Source: Amia ocellicauda
Taxonomy: Eukaryota > Chordata > Actinopteri > Amiiformes > Amiidae
Direction: 5' to 3'
Assembly (NCBI RefSeq): GCF_036373705.1
Contig: NC_089863.1
Location: 26,075,727-26,139,726, forward strand
Length of the DNA: 64,000 nucleotides
A model generated the notes under the pieces. It saw only the letters and a program-made list of their open reading frames with translations, made no database searches and had not been told where the DNA came from. This document shows, piece after piece, positions 36,869 to 47,200 of the stretch. A program made the position numbers and the translations under genes. The number at the start of each line of letters is the position of its first letter. Position 1 is the first letter of the stretch.

Positions 36869-38009
36869 GTATATATATATATATTATATATATATACATA
36901 CATACACATATACATACACACACACATACATACACACTGTTTAGCTGTGTCTAAAATTGACTTTGCAAGGTCCCAGGTATTGAATAAATACAGACAGACA
37001 TTTGTTTATCTTATCATATATCTGTATTGAATCTGTAGCGCCTTGAACAGCTTACCCAGCACCCTGTAGGATTCACTGGTGCGATTTCAGAAGCTCAGCA
37101 CGACTTGGGCTTGATCTGTGAGGCAGGTGATTGCGAAGCCTGCTGCAGTGTATAGAGTGGACCTGTAGGTGGTGCTGCTCGCCCAGGACTTGACATACAG
37201 GACAGATGTCACTGGCTATGGGTTAAGAGTTCCATCAGAAATGGGTTAGATTTGATTTTCTGGTTTTGTTTTGTATGTGATGCCTTGAAAGACCTATATG
37301 TATAAACGCAACATGCAACCACTTCTAAGATTTTACTGAGTTCATATAAGGAAATAAAATATTTACTCTTCCGTTGTGCTTGAGTCTGGCACTGTAGCAC
37401 AAAGGTCTCTGAGTCAATCTGCTGTTTAAAAAAAGTTTACAAAATTTAAAAACATTTTTAGAAAGTATCTTTTTCAAGGTGACTTCTATACTCAATCTAA
37501 TCATCGCAATAAAACCGTCTCCAGCGATCACTGATAGAAAACCCGGGAGATGTCCTCTTATCAGCCCTGCCTGCGCAGCTCCCACTGCGCCGGCCAGGGG
37601 GCACCGTTTGGACTAATTAGTTTGGTCCCGTCTCTTAAATGAGTTCCTGACCTCTCTCAGTGCAGCCCCATCCGATCTCTCTGGAAGCATGGTGTTCTCT
37701 TGAAATACGGGAATAAATATAGATATAGTCTAGACCCCTTTTCAAAATGTTCACCTTTTGTTGCGTCATATGTTGCCTGGGATTAAAAAACTGTACAAAA
37801 TTAAATTAAATTGTGTAAATCCAATCGAGAATGCGTGGCATGACTTGAAGACTGTCCATCAACGCTCGCAAAGGAACTACTTTACAGACTGGGGGTGCTT
37901 AATTTGACGCTATCATCAACCTTTTTGGGTCCACAACTGGATGAAGGCCAACCCCAGATGTTTCCAATTGTTTCCATATCCATGTCCCATTTAGGTGATA
38001 CCTGTAGAC

Positions 38010-38287
38010 CAGGGGTTCCCCAGCCCTGGTCATGGAGGAGCCCCGGGTTCTGCCGATTTTTGCTCCAACCGAGCTATCAATTACTTAATTGAACCCTTCA
38101 TTTAACTAATGTCCTAAATCAGAGCATTTTAATGATTTTAAACAGTAGGGGTTTTAAGTTAAGTATAGAATTGTATAAACAACTTTTAAAATTGTGTAAG
38201 GAAATTGTTACTTCAATTAAGTAATTGATAGCTCGTTTGCAACAAAAAACAACTGGGTAGGGTCAGGACCAGGGTTGGGAACCAGTG
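38010..38287. mobile_element. hAT-like MITE copy A (278 bp)
   Basis: Left end CAGGGGTTCCCCAGCCCTGG and right end CCAGGGTTGGGAACCAGTG form the inverted repeat. The interior has CTCCAACCGAGCTATCAATT, TACTTAATTGAACCCTTC and their complements near the other end, around an AT-rich centre. Flanks: CTGTAGAC (38002-38009) and CTGTAGAT (38288-38295), 7 of 8 identical. The right flank is shared with the next copy. Confidence 0.88.
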
Positions 38288-38295
38288 CTGTAGAT

Positions 38296-38488
38296 CAGGG
38301 GTTGTCAAACCGGTCCTGGAGTACCCCTTGCCCTGCTGGATTTTGTTCCAACCTAGGTCTTAATTGCTTAATTGGATGGTATATTGCTTGGTTAAGTCAA
38401 TTAAGGATTCAATTAAGCAATTAAGACCTCAATTGGAACAAAACCCAGCAGGGCAGGGGGTCCTCCAGGACCGGTTTGAAAACCCCTG
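38296..38488. mobile_element. hAT-like MITE copy B (193 bp), abutting copy A
   Basis: Left end CAGGGGTTGTCAAACCGGTC and right end GACCGGTTTGAAAACCCCTG pair almost perfectly. Most of the element folds back on itself through GGTCTTAATTGCTTAATTG and its complement. Flanks: CTGTAGAT (38288-38295) and CTGTAGAC (38489-38496). Subfamily words (AACCGGTCCTGGAG, CCTTGCCCTGCTGG) differ from copy A, so this was a separate insertion. Confidence 0.9.
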
Positions 38489-38496
38489 CTGTAGAC

Positions 38497-39074
38497 GATC
38501 CTTTTTTCGTATAGCTTACTTTCCTTAAAAAAAGTCAACGCTTTTTATAGTGAGAATTACGCTTGTAATATTGAGTATAGATAAAAAGCTGATTGCATAA
38601 AAATCATCTGCTAAACAACAACAATAAATAATAATACGTATTTAGTCAGGTACATAAGTCTCACCTACACTCGTCTAACACATTTTAAGCTTACGTTACA
38701 AAGCGAGCCGAGGAGCCAGCAGAGAGAGAGAGAAGAGAAGGGAGGGAAGGGGGTCGGGGTCGGCATGGATTGCAAACTTAAAAAGAAAAAAAACCTCTCT
38801 CTTGTCATCGATCTTTTTCACGACTTGTCAACGTGCTAAAAACGGCCGTCAATCTTCAGAGGGCGGGGGGCTGGCAGCTCCATCTCCATTCTCCGTTCAG
38901 GACCCTGGAGAGCTCCGGGGGAGATGGGGAAATCACCGCCCGGATCGATACCCCTCATCGGGCATGGAGAGCAGCAGAGGAGAGGCTGATATGGGCCTCC
39001 TAATTCAACTATCCCAGTCTCTCGCACACTTTCACTGCAGCCCGTTTCCATAAGGCTCTCATTCTCCTCTTCTT
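38497..39074. other. Non-coding DNA, no gene recognised
   Basis: Includes a GA-rich patch near 38720-38757. Two short overlapping open frames (38802-39053) lack motifs. Confidence 0.5.
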
Positions 39075-39326
39075 CCCTTTTGTTCCAAATTTAATTGAAC
39101 GAATAATTTCCTAAATCAGAGTTTTGTCATTATTTTTTATAGTCGGGGGGTTAATTTCAGTATAAAATTGTATAAGTAAACGATCTTATTAAGCAACCAC
39201 ATTTTGATCAGTTACACAATTAAAGTCCAATATAAGCAAATTAGTTCAATTAAGAAATTGGGAGATCGGTTGGGACAAAAACCAGCAGGGTAGGGGCTCC
39301 TCCAGGACCAGGGATGGGAACCCCTG
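39075..39326. mobile_element. hAT-like MITE relic with right terminus
   Basis: From TTTTGTTCCAAATTTAATTG to the clear right end CCAGGGATGGGAACCCCTG at 39326. The right flank CGTTAGAG (39327-39334) would be the 8-bp target duplication, but the left terminus is missing or eroded. The interior matches copy A at 38010 in word order. Confidence 0.65.
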
Positions 39327-39334
39327 CGTTAGAG

Positions 39335-39948
39335 TATTTGAGCGCACTGGCATTTGCCCAGATAGATGCCAGGGCCCCCAACCCAGCCAGGAGCACCATT
39401 AGTACCCCGCTTCCAGAGACACGTTCCCTTAGTGCAGTTCGCATTTTACGGGTTGGACACGGACGAGTGCAGATGGCGAATCTGAACCTCCCTTCACATT
39501 AAGCAGCCATTTATAATCTATGCCATTGTTCAATTTGCTCTTCCATCTGCTATCTCCGGTGGTTCGCTTGTGATCAGTGGTGTTGGCGCATGTCCACTCG
39601 GGACAGCTGCGGGGTGTGGAACTGCTGGGTTTAAAACGTTTTGTCCACATAAACCCCAAAGAGAGCAGGGGAGCAATATCCTGGTCAAGATGCAAAAGAT
39701 GAAAAGGTCTAGCGCGCAGTATTTCCTAGGAACACTATCATACAACGTGACTGTATTATTAGAAGGAATTAGGTTCCGTTTTTGTTTTGGAGTGCTTTTA
39801 ATGATTCACTTTAAAATGATACATTTGAAAAAGATCTGCTATCCGGATAGGTCGCTCATCGCATAAGACCTCACACACACACAGCAGTCTGCAGCCCTGT
39901 ATCTCTCGCTCTCCCGGTACAGAAGTGCATCATCTACTTCAAGTCATC

Positions 39949-40007
<59 letters not shown>

Positions 40008-41141
40008 TGTTTGATGCAACAATGTGGGCTTAAAAAGAAAAGCAGCCTACGAGCCTGCATTCAGCACGACGCAGGTCCAATTAAAATAATTATGCAACAG
40101 AGTGTTTGTGCCAATTTCAACAAAACACAAAAGTTCCAGCCATGGCCTCAGTCTTCCTTTAACTCCAATTTTACATAACTGCGGGGACACATTGCTATGC
40201 ATAATAAAACTATAAAGGGAATTCAATTCTTAACACCTTCACAAGAGATTATCTGACTGCAGGCACCGAGCAGGAATCCGTTCTTCTCCGTTTCTGCAAA
40301 CCAGCACACACATCATAGCAGACATCACCCAGACTTATGTAAGTGCAGAACCGCAGCCACATTATTAAATCGAGAAATACTGGCTGATGTAACCATGCAG
40401 GAGAACTGACTTTCGGGGAAACTGGTACACTTTTGCCCGGCGAAGCAAATATGGCTGACCATTAAATACTCAACCATTTGTTTTGTTTTTTTACACATCC
40501 CTAATGCAAACATAATCCATCTACCTACTTTTAAATGTACTTTAAACCCACTCTTGCCGTCTGGCAATATTGACACAGCTTCCAACATATTTACAGACCT
40601 CTTCCCATCAGAAAGTTTTTATTGTTGCACAATTTAAGTTGAGATGAAACACTTTTGTCTTGAAAAACCACAATTTCGGTCCTGCACAAACAGATGTTAT
40701 TACCAGCAACAAAAGCACTGCTTGCTCTGTAAACGAGCTGAGCTGTAATTTTGGGATTATGTCAACCAAATAATTTTGTCTGTGTGTGCTTTCATTTCCC
40801 CCCCCATCCCCTAATTTCGCAATTTACTCCTCCACCTCTCCTTCCAACCCAAACTATTGTCCTTGAGCCAAACGCTGCAAATTAAAGGTTTCTGAACATC
40901 CACCTCCACAAATTTGTAGGGAGCAATTTGTATAACCGCAGATGGGAAAATAAAGGGGGCATATTAGCAGCTCGCTGGGAGATCGGATCTTGGCCGGGGC
41001 TGTGTCGACCAATAAACAGGACTTTGTGCACCAACTGCGGGAGGCAAAACAGCGAAAATGCGAACAGCACTTTGACACCCGGGGAAAGAAAACAAACCAC
41101 TCTCTGCGACAAGTCTTCAGTTTCCGTGTGAATGAGTGCAC
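39335..41141. other. Interval with no gene recognised
   Basis: Holds a TA run at about 39952-40004. Open frames of 60-98 codons on both strands lack recognisable domains. Part of this could belong to a still longer gabpb2 3' UTR, but nothing shows it. Confidence 0.45.
39952..40004. repeat. (TA)n microsatellite
   Basis: About 26 TA units. Confidence 0.93.
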
Positions 41142-43846
41142 GTTTATTGGAATCTAAAAAATATTTGCGTTTTTGTCATTTTCTTAAAAAAGTAACACCT
41201 TTCTTCTTACAAAACTAATATTTTACATTATTCCCCCCCATAACCCCACCCCACCCTCCCCGGCAAACGTTTTTTGCAATAATTTCTGGTTTCTGTAAAA
41301 CGTCTGGAAGACAATCCCTGATAGTGTTTTTTTAGTTGATGTTTTCTGATATATATAAAAAAAAAATGAACTTCCATCTAAAGTCAATGATTTACATTTT
41401 CTTTCCAACTAGCAGTCCTCCTGGGCTACTGAATTCGTGAGGATGCAGAGCAGAGTCACAGTAGAGCAGTAAAGCAGGCCTCATTTAAGACTCAATTTCT
41501 GAAGACCAACAAACAATGGTCAATTAGGCCAAATCCACTCAAAACCACAGGAAAAGCAACAGACCTTGCAGGCCTCCTGGACCTACACCGAGCATCACTC
41601 AACCACCCAAGAGAACTCTTACAATTAAACCCGTGGCTTCCGAGTCAGCCACTGTGCTTAATTAGACCATAAAACCTAAATCATAATCGCCCTTAAAAGG
41701 TTACTTTCACTTTCCAATCTGTTTCTCTCCGGAGCTAAAGCAAGCTGGCATCCACTGCCTGTAGTCAGAAAAGAACGCATTAAAGCCACCCAACAGCCAG
41801 TCAGTAATATTTTACATACGTCTCAAAGCTGACCTTTGCCATGTCAATTTAGCGAACAGCAACACAGCTGTCCCGGTCTCCACGTTCAACCAGAGCCCAT
41901 CCCAGAACCCATCACAACTGCTCTGATGCACGATTCCCAATGGTTCGCACTAAAGCTGCCTGAAGCACCGACTCGTTTGTTCCCGAGGAGAGATGTGGAC
42001 CGATCCGGAGGCGACAGACACTTAACCTCCAAGCACGACTGCAACGATGTGCCGTTCTTGTATTTATTTATTCATGCGCGGGGGCTGGGATGAAAGTAAA
42101 TACACAGATTCACCCAGGAAGAGAGATCAGGAACTTGTTGAAGTTACCCAGTTCGATCAGTCGCTCCTGATCCACCAGTCTAACATTAAAATAGGTCATT
42201 TGCACCTTTTTTGCATAATTGGAACAGCCCGACAACTTGTGCAAAACACAACTCTCCCCTCAAAATCGACTCGGACATCCTTCTCGGACCAAGCTGATTC
42301 TAGCTTCAGGCAACTCTTGAACTCTTTGATTTCAAATAACTAACATGGTTTGTGTAAGACTCCGACCTTTTCAAACAAGATGAAAACTACACATTTTTCC
42401 ACGGGTTTGACTAAAGGGGTCTGAAGTTCCTTTTTTTTTTTTTTTGCCCTTTTTCACTGGTTTCAAACTAATGTCAGTCACAAGAACAAGATCGAACCTC
42501 CACAGCTTCAAAAACTCAATGAGATGCTCATCTCCTGACCTGTAGTGCCACCTGCTGCTGGCTGTGAGGAGAAGCAAGCTTTCCAACGAGCACAAACATC
42601 ACATCAGGTTAACTGCCAGCCATAGCAACTTAATCTTAAAGGGACCATGAAGCGTCCACCACAGGTGTCCTCCCTTCCCACCCCCCACCCTGCACAAAAA
42701 AATACACATACATATATAAAGCACATTAGTATGCATAATAAGGAAGGTCTGTATAGTACATAAAAATAGATTTATCCATAAAATATTCACTTCAAACTGG
42801 AAAGGAAAATGTTCAATTGTCTGTCGTCATTTGCAATATTGTCTTGGTTTGTGTGTTGCTGTTTTCCTGAGGTCAGCCAGGTCCCAAGAAAAAAAACACA
42901 AAATAAAAAACAAGCAGGGGGTAGGGTAGTTTAGAGGCTCAAACCAGGTGACAGACGACTCTGCCCTCGAAGACAGCGAGAGAGCGGCCGTGTTGCCCCG
43001 CCTGCCCCAAATGCCCCCAAAGACACCACAAACAGCCTGGAAGGAATAATGGATGTTTGCTTTCATTTCTGGGGGGGTTGTTTTTGCTAACCAAGCAGGT
43101 GGGCTGGAATTAAAAAATGGGAGACTTGATTAAATCGATGGTTTTCTCGAGTCACGTCAGAAGCAAGGGGGCCGGCGGGGGGCAGGCGATCGCCGTGGTC
43201 AACTTTGACTTCTGCTGGACCTGACGGGAGTAAAAAAAAAAAAAAAAAAAAAAGCTTCTAACAGGCAGCGAGATTGGAGGGGCGTCTGCGCAGCATTATT
43301 GTGACAGCGTTCGTCTTCCAAAAACAAAATCTGGCAGAACGGGTTTATTTAAGCTTCCCTGATCTACATTAAAGGACTGATTTCTGCAGTTTCCAGTCTT
43401 TCTTGTATTTATCTTTAAGGGCTGAGGTTGTCAAACCCCTTTTAAAAAACAAAACTGATGTTTCTCCTACTGAAAAAAAAAAAAAAAAAAAAAAAACCTC
43501 AGTAAGGCATCGCTGAGAAAACAACACGGGAGGCTCTGGCTGAGGAAACGTCCGTCCACGGCACTCAGGTCTCCCGTCAATCGCCTTCCCCTGGGCAGCA
43601 CCGCTTCCTTCTCAGGCAAGGTCAGGCCTCGGCGCCCCGCTATCCAAGCGCCGTCCTGGGGCGGGTTTGGCTTTCGGTTTTCTATTTTTTTTTTTTTTTT
43701 GTCTTAACCACTTCTTTATACCCACATACAAATATAATATATATATATATAAAAAAATCATACACAAACAGAAGCAGGACTCTGGCAATGTTGCCCACCG
43801 CTACTGTCCTGTCCAGTCTGGGGGGGCGGGGGGAGGGCAGGGGGCA
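41142..43846 (-). other. gabpb2: Probable gabpb2 3' UTR region
   Basis: No other gene is seen downstream of the gabpb2 stop codon. AATAAA on the - strand occurs at 43344-43349, about 42061-42070 (twice, overlapping) and 41142-41147, so the transcript could end near any of these. Low-complexity A/T runs lie at about 43231-43253, 43474-43496 and 43683-43701. The extent is inferred from signals only. Confidence 0.4.
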
Positions 43847-44272
43847 TTAGGAGGTGACCTCTGCATGTGTGGTCTCCACAGTCTCCACCAGCGTGACCTC
43901 CTCTTCCTCGGTGGGGTCCATCTCCTCGGCCTTGATGATGATGGCCCCCTCGGGCAGGACCATCACCTGCTGGCCGGCCCCGTCCTCGTCCTCCTCCTCC
44001 TCCTCCTCCCCCCCCACCTCCTCCTCTGCCTCCTCCTCTTCCGCCACCTCCTCCTCCTCCACTTCCTCCTGCAGCCGCTCCCCCTCCTCGGGGGCCACGG
44101 CGCCGTTGGTCTGCACGTGGGTCATGGCCTCCAGCTTGAGGCGGTACTGCTCGGCCTCCTGTTCCTTGCGCAGGAGCTGCTGCCGGTACTCCTGGGCCTT
44201 GCGGTTGGCCTCCTGCAGCTGTTTCTGGAGGAGCTCCCTCTCCACAGTGTCCTTCTGCAGCTCTGTCTGCTC
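43847..44272 (-). CDS. gabpb2: gabpb2 last coding exon (residues 334-474)
   Basis: Encodes the heptad-like dimerisation helix ([20 protein letters not shown], then [20 protein letters not shown]). A Glu-rich tract at residues 395-431, built from GAG/GAA repeats, follows, then [20 protein letters not shown] and the stop codon. The acceptor follows an uninterrupted run of about 15 C (44277-44291 on the complementary strand). Confidence 0.94.
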   Translation of the reverse strand, partial: EQTELQKDTVERELLQKQLQEANRKAQEYRQQLLRKEQEAEQYRLKLEAMTHVQTNGAVAPEEGERLQEEVEEEEVAEEEEAEEEVGGEEEEEEDEDGAGQQVMVLPEGAIIIKAEEMDPTEEEEVTLVETVETTHAEVTS

Positions 44273-47200
44273 CTGTGGGGGGGGGGGGGGGCAGAGAGAC
44301 CGGTTTAGCTCAGGGTTGCCAGGTTCGAGTCGATGCCCACACCCGTCCCACTCCCCTTTAACAGATGTGAAAGCCATGCGGTGTGAAACCATCTCTGACA
44401 CGCGGCCCAGACTGACCTTCTCGTTGACCTCAGAGTGATTGATCATTGCCTCCAGTTTTCTCTTCCTGACTGGGGGGGGCTGGGGCTCCTCTTCCACCAC
44501 TTCTTCAGTGATCTGGCCGGCCGGCATCGTCAAGACTGCATGGACACACAGGCGAGACACGTGCGGACATACAGAGACACACACACACACAGGAAATCAA
44601 ATTAAAAAGTCAAATTTAAGCAAATGATTACTTCAATTAAGGGTTCGGTTACGCAATAGGTGGGGTGTAGCCACCGGTGCCCACCTTGCTGCCCGTCCTG
44701 CATAGTAACGATGAACTGCTGCCCAAGCCCGCTGGTCTGCAAGTTGCCGTGCTGGTCTGTCACTATTGTGATGACCCTCTGACCTCCGCTGCCCACCATG
44801 TGCTGAATGGCCGAATCCACGGAGTCGGCAGCGATCACCTCCTCGGACTCACCTGGGGGGCACGAGCACAGGGTAAGCAGGAGGTAGTGCCCCCCAGACA
44901 AGCACAGGACTCGGTTTCTCTCTCACGCGGTCATGGGTGAAGATGCACAACACGAGAGCTTGGAGCTTTTTTTTTTTTTTTTTTTTTTGTGCTTTTCCTA
45001 AGAACCAACCCTTCTATAAAACAAATTTGCAAATCACTTTTATTTTTATTGTATTTTACTAATACTGTTTGCACCATTTTATGTATCTTTGCTCTACTGA
45101 TTTTACTGGACAATGGTTATCCACCACTCCAGGTAGGTAACAGAATCAGTATATATTTGTTCCTTCAGTTTATATAACTGCCGTCTTTGCTGGGGGAGAA
45201 AAAAAAAAAAAAAGACAACAAGCAAGCACAGGAGCTCGGGGGGATTAAAAACCGTGTCCGCTCCCCTCGTGCGACGGAGCTGCCCCACACTAACTGCAGA
45301 CGCAATTATTGTAGACAATACTGTACCCAGCCAGTTCTGCAGATTAAGGTGCTGTACGTTCGAGACTTTGAAGGGTTTATCGCTGTAAACTGAGAGGGTG
45401 ACATAAATGAGGAGATTTCATGAGGATTAGGCCGATCGCGCTCACAGAAAACAGAAAGAAGTCAACGACAGCCCTACTCAGATGGGGAAGGCTGAAAATA
45501 ACACTCCCGATCTGGCGTGTGGCTTAGCCGAAGCAAACGGCTCGGTGGGGAGGGCAGGAGAGTGCATGGAGAAACACATCAGAAATAGTAATCATAAAGT
45601 GACCTATATAGTGTGGTGTCAGGAACAGTGCTTGAACACAGGTATTGTTTTCTCTCACTACTCTGCGGAGAAGGGGACGCCACCTCTGGGCTCGACTTAC
45701 CTGTGCGGTTGGAGTTGGACATGGGCCCGGAGGCTTCTGCCAGGGCCGCCAGCGTCGCCAGGACTGAGGTGGTGGAGACAGATTCCCCTGAGAGGAGAGA
45801 AAAAAGGAAAAAGACATCAGGAGGAGGGTTTGACGAAGGCTGTACCGCGCTTTCGAATCCCGGTCTTGGGAAGCAGCTAGACGTCTTGGCAGGTCTGGGG
45901 TGGGAGCTCACCTGAGGTAGTCTTGGTGGTGGTGGTGGAAACGAGGTCAGAGAGGTTGACCACCCCTCCTGAGGAGAAGATGAACTGGGGGGCGGAGATG
46001 GTCATCGGAGTGCTGACCGGCAAGGACCGTTCGGGGTTCACGTTCACCTGGTTCTGCATTCCTTCCTGGTGGCGCAGACAAGAGACACACAGTCACACGC
46101 AGGCAGACAAGACAGACACACGCAGACGCAGGCGGGCAGACAAGACAAGACAAGACAAGACAAGACAAGACACGCAAGCACACACACACGAGACGAGACG
46201 AGACGAGACACGCACACACAAGACGAGACGAGACGAGACACGCACACACAAGACGAGACGAGACGAGACACGCACACACAAGACGAGACGAGACACGCAC
46301 ACACAAGACGAGACGAGACACGCACACACAAGACGAGACGAGACACGCACACACAAGACGAGACGAGACGAGACACGCACACACAAGACGAGACGAGACA
46401 CGCACACACAAGACGAGACGAGACGAGACACGCACACACAAGACGAGACGAGACGAGACACGCACACACAAGACGAGACGAGACGCACACACAGAAACAC
46501 GACGAGACACGCACACGCACACACACACACGAGACGAGACGAGACGCACACACAGGCACACGACGAGACGCACACACAGACACAAGACGAGACGAGACGC
46601 ACACACAGAAACACAACGAGACACGCACACACACACACACACACGAGACGAGACGCACACAGAAACGACGAGACGAGACACGCACACACACACAAGACAA
46701 GACACACGCAGGCAAGATAGTAGATGAAACCCCTAGTAACAGAAGCCTTTAATGACTTCTTGGCATTAAAATAACAGCCAACCACTGTGAATGCAAATCA
46801 ATCTTCCTTCTCCCCTCAGAGATCACTATTGTCACAGCCCAGAAGAATACAGTAGTATTCTCAAATTCTCACAATCTGCTAGTGTCATTCAAATGTCATG
46901 AACATACTATTTACCTATTACCACAGTATTTCTATTGTGGCGTAACCATAAACCAAAAATGGGCAAAGTAGCGAAAAAGTGTGTTATCCGGCTGTGGTTT
47001 TCACTGTGTCCTCCCGTCGTGGGGCTGTGACTGACCCGTGCATCATTAGCCGAGCCCGCAGAAGCAGGTTTGGGCACCACATGCAAAATAACAGGTCAGA
47101 CCGGAGTTACAATCAGATCTCAGCTAGAAAGAAAAGCAGGAGACGAAGACACAGGACTCCCAACTCTGTGGGCTTGCCTGTATGGTCTAGGTCAGGGGTG

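Larger units (their letters stand above)
36114..38001. other. Non-coding DNA with microsatellites
   Basis: No gene is supported. It includes a CA run at 36498-36541, TA-rich runs at about 36813-36898 and a short CATA/CACA run at about 36896-36935. Confidence 0.5.

Noticed and set aside
44305-44337. tRNA-like boxes (TTTAGCTCAGGG and GGTTCGAGTCG) in a gabpb2 intron
   Set aside because: The A-box-like and B-box-like words are only a few bases apart, no acceptor stem or cloverleaf can be formed, so this is chance similarity.
43854-44438. 194- and 213-codon open frames on the + strand over the last gabpb2 exons
   Set aside because: Shadows of the Glu-rich and Gln-rich coding sequence on the - strand, giving Ser/Leu runs.
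45923-46785. Open frames of 220-265 codons rich in [10 protein letters not shown] or VCVSSRLV
   Set aside because: They translate the GAGAC/CACACA minisatellite in a gabpb2 intron and overlap real exon sequence on the other strand.
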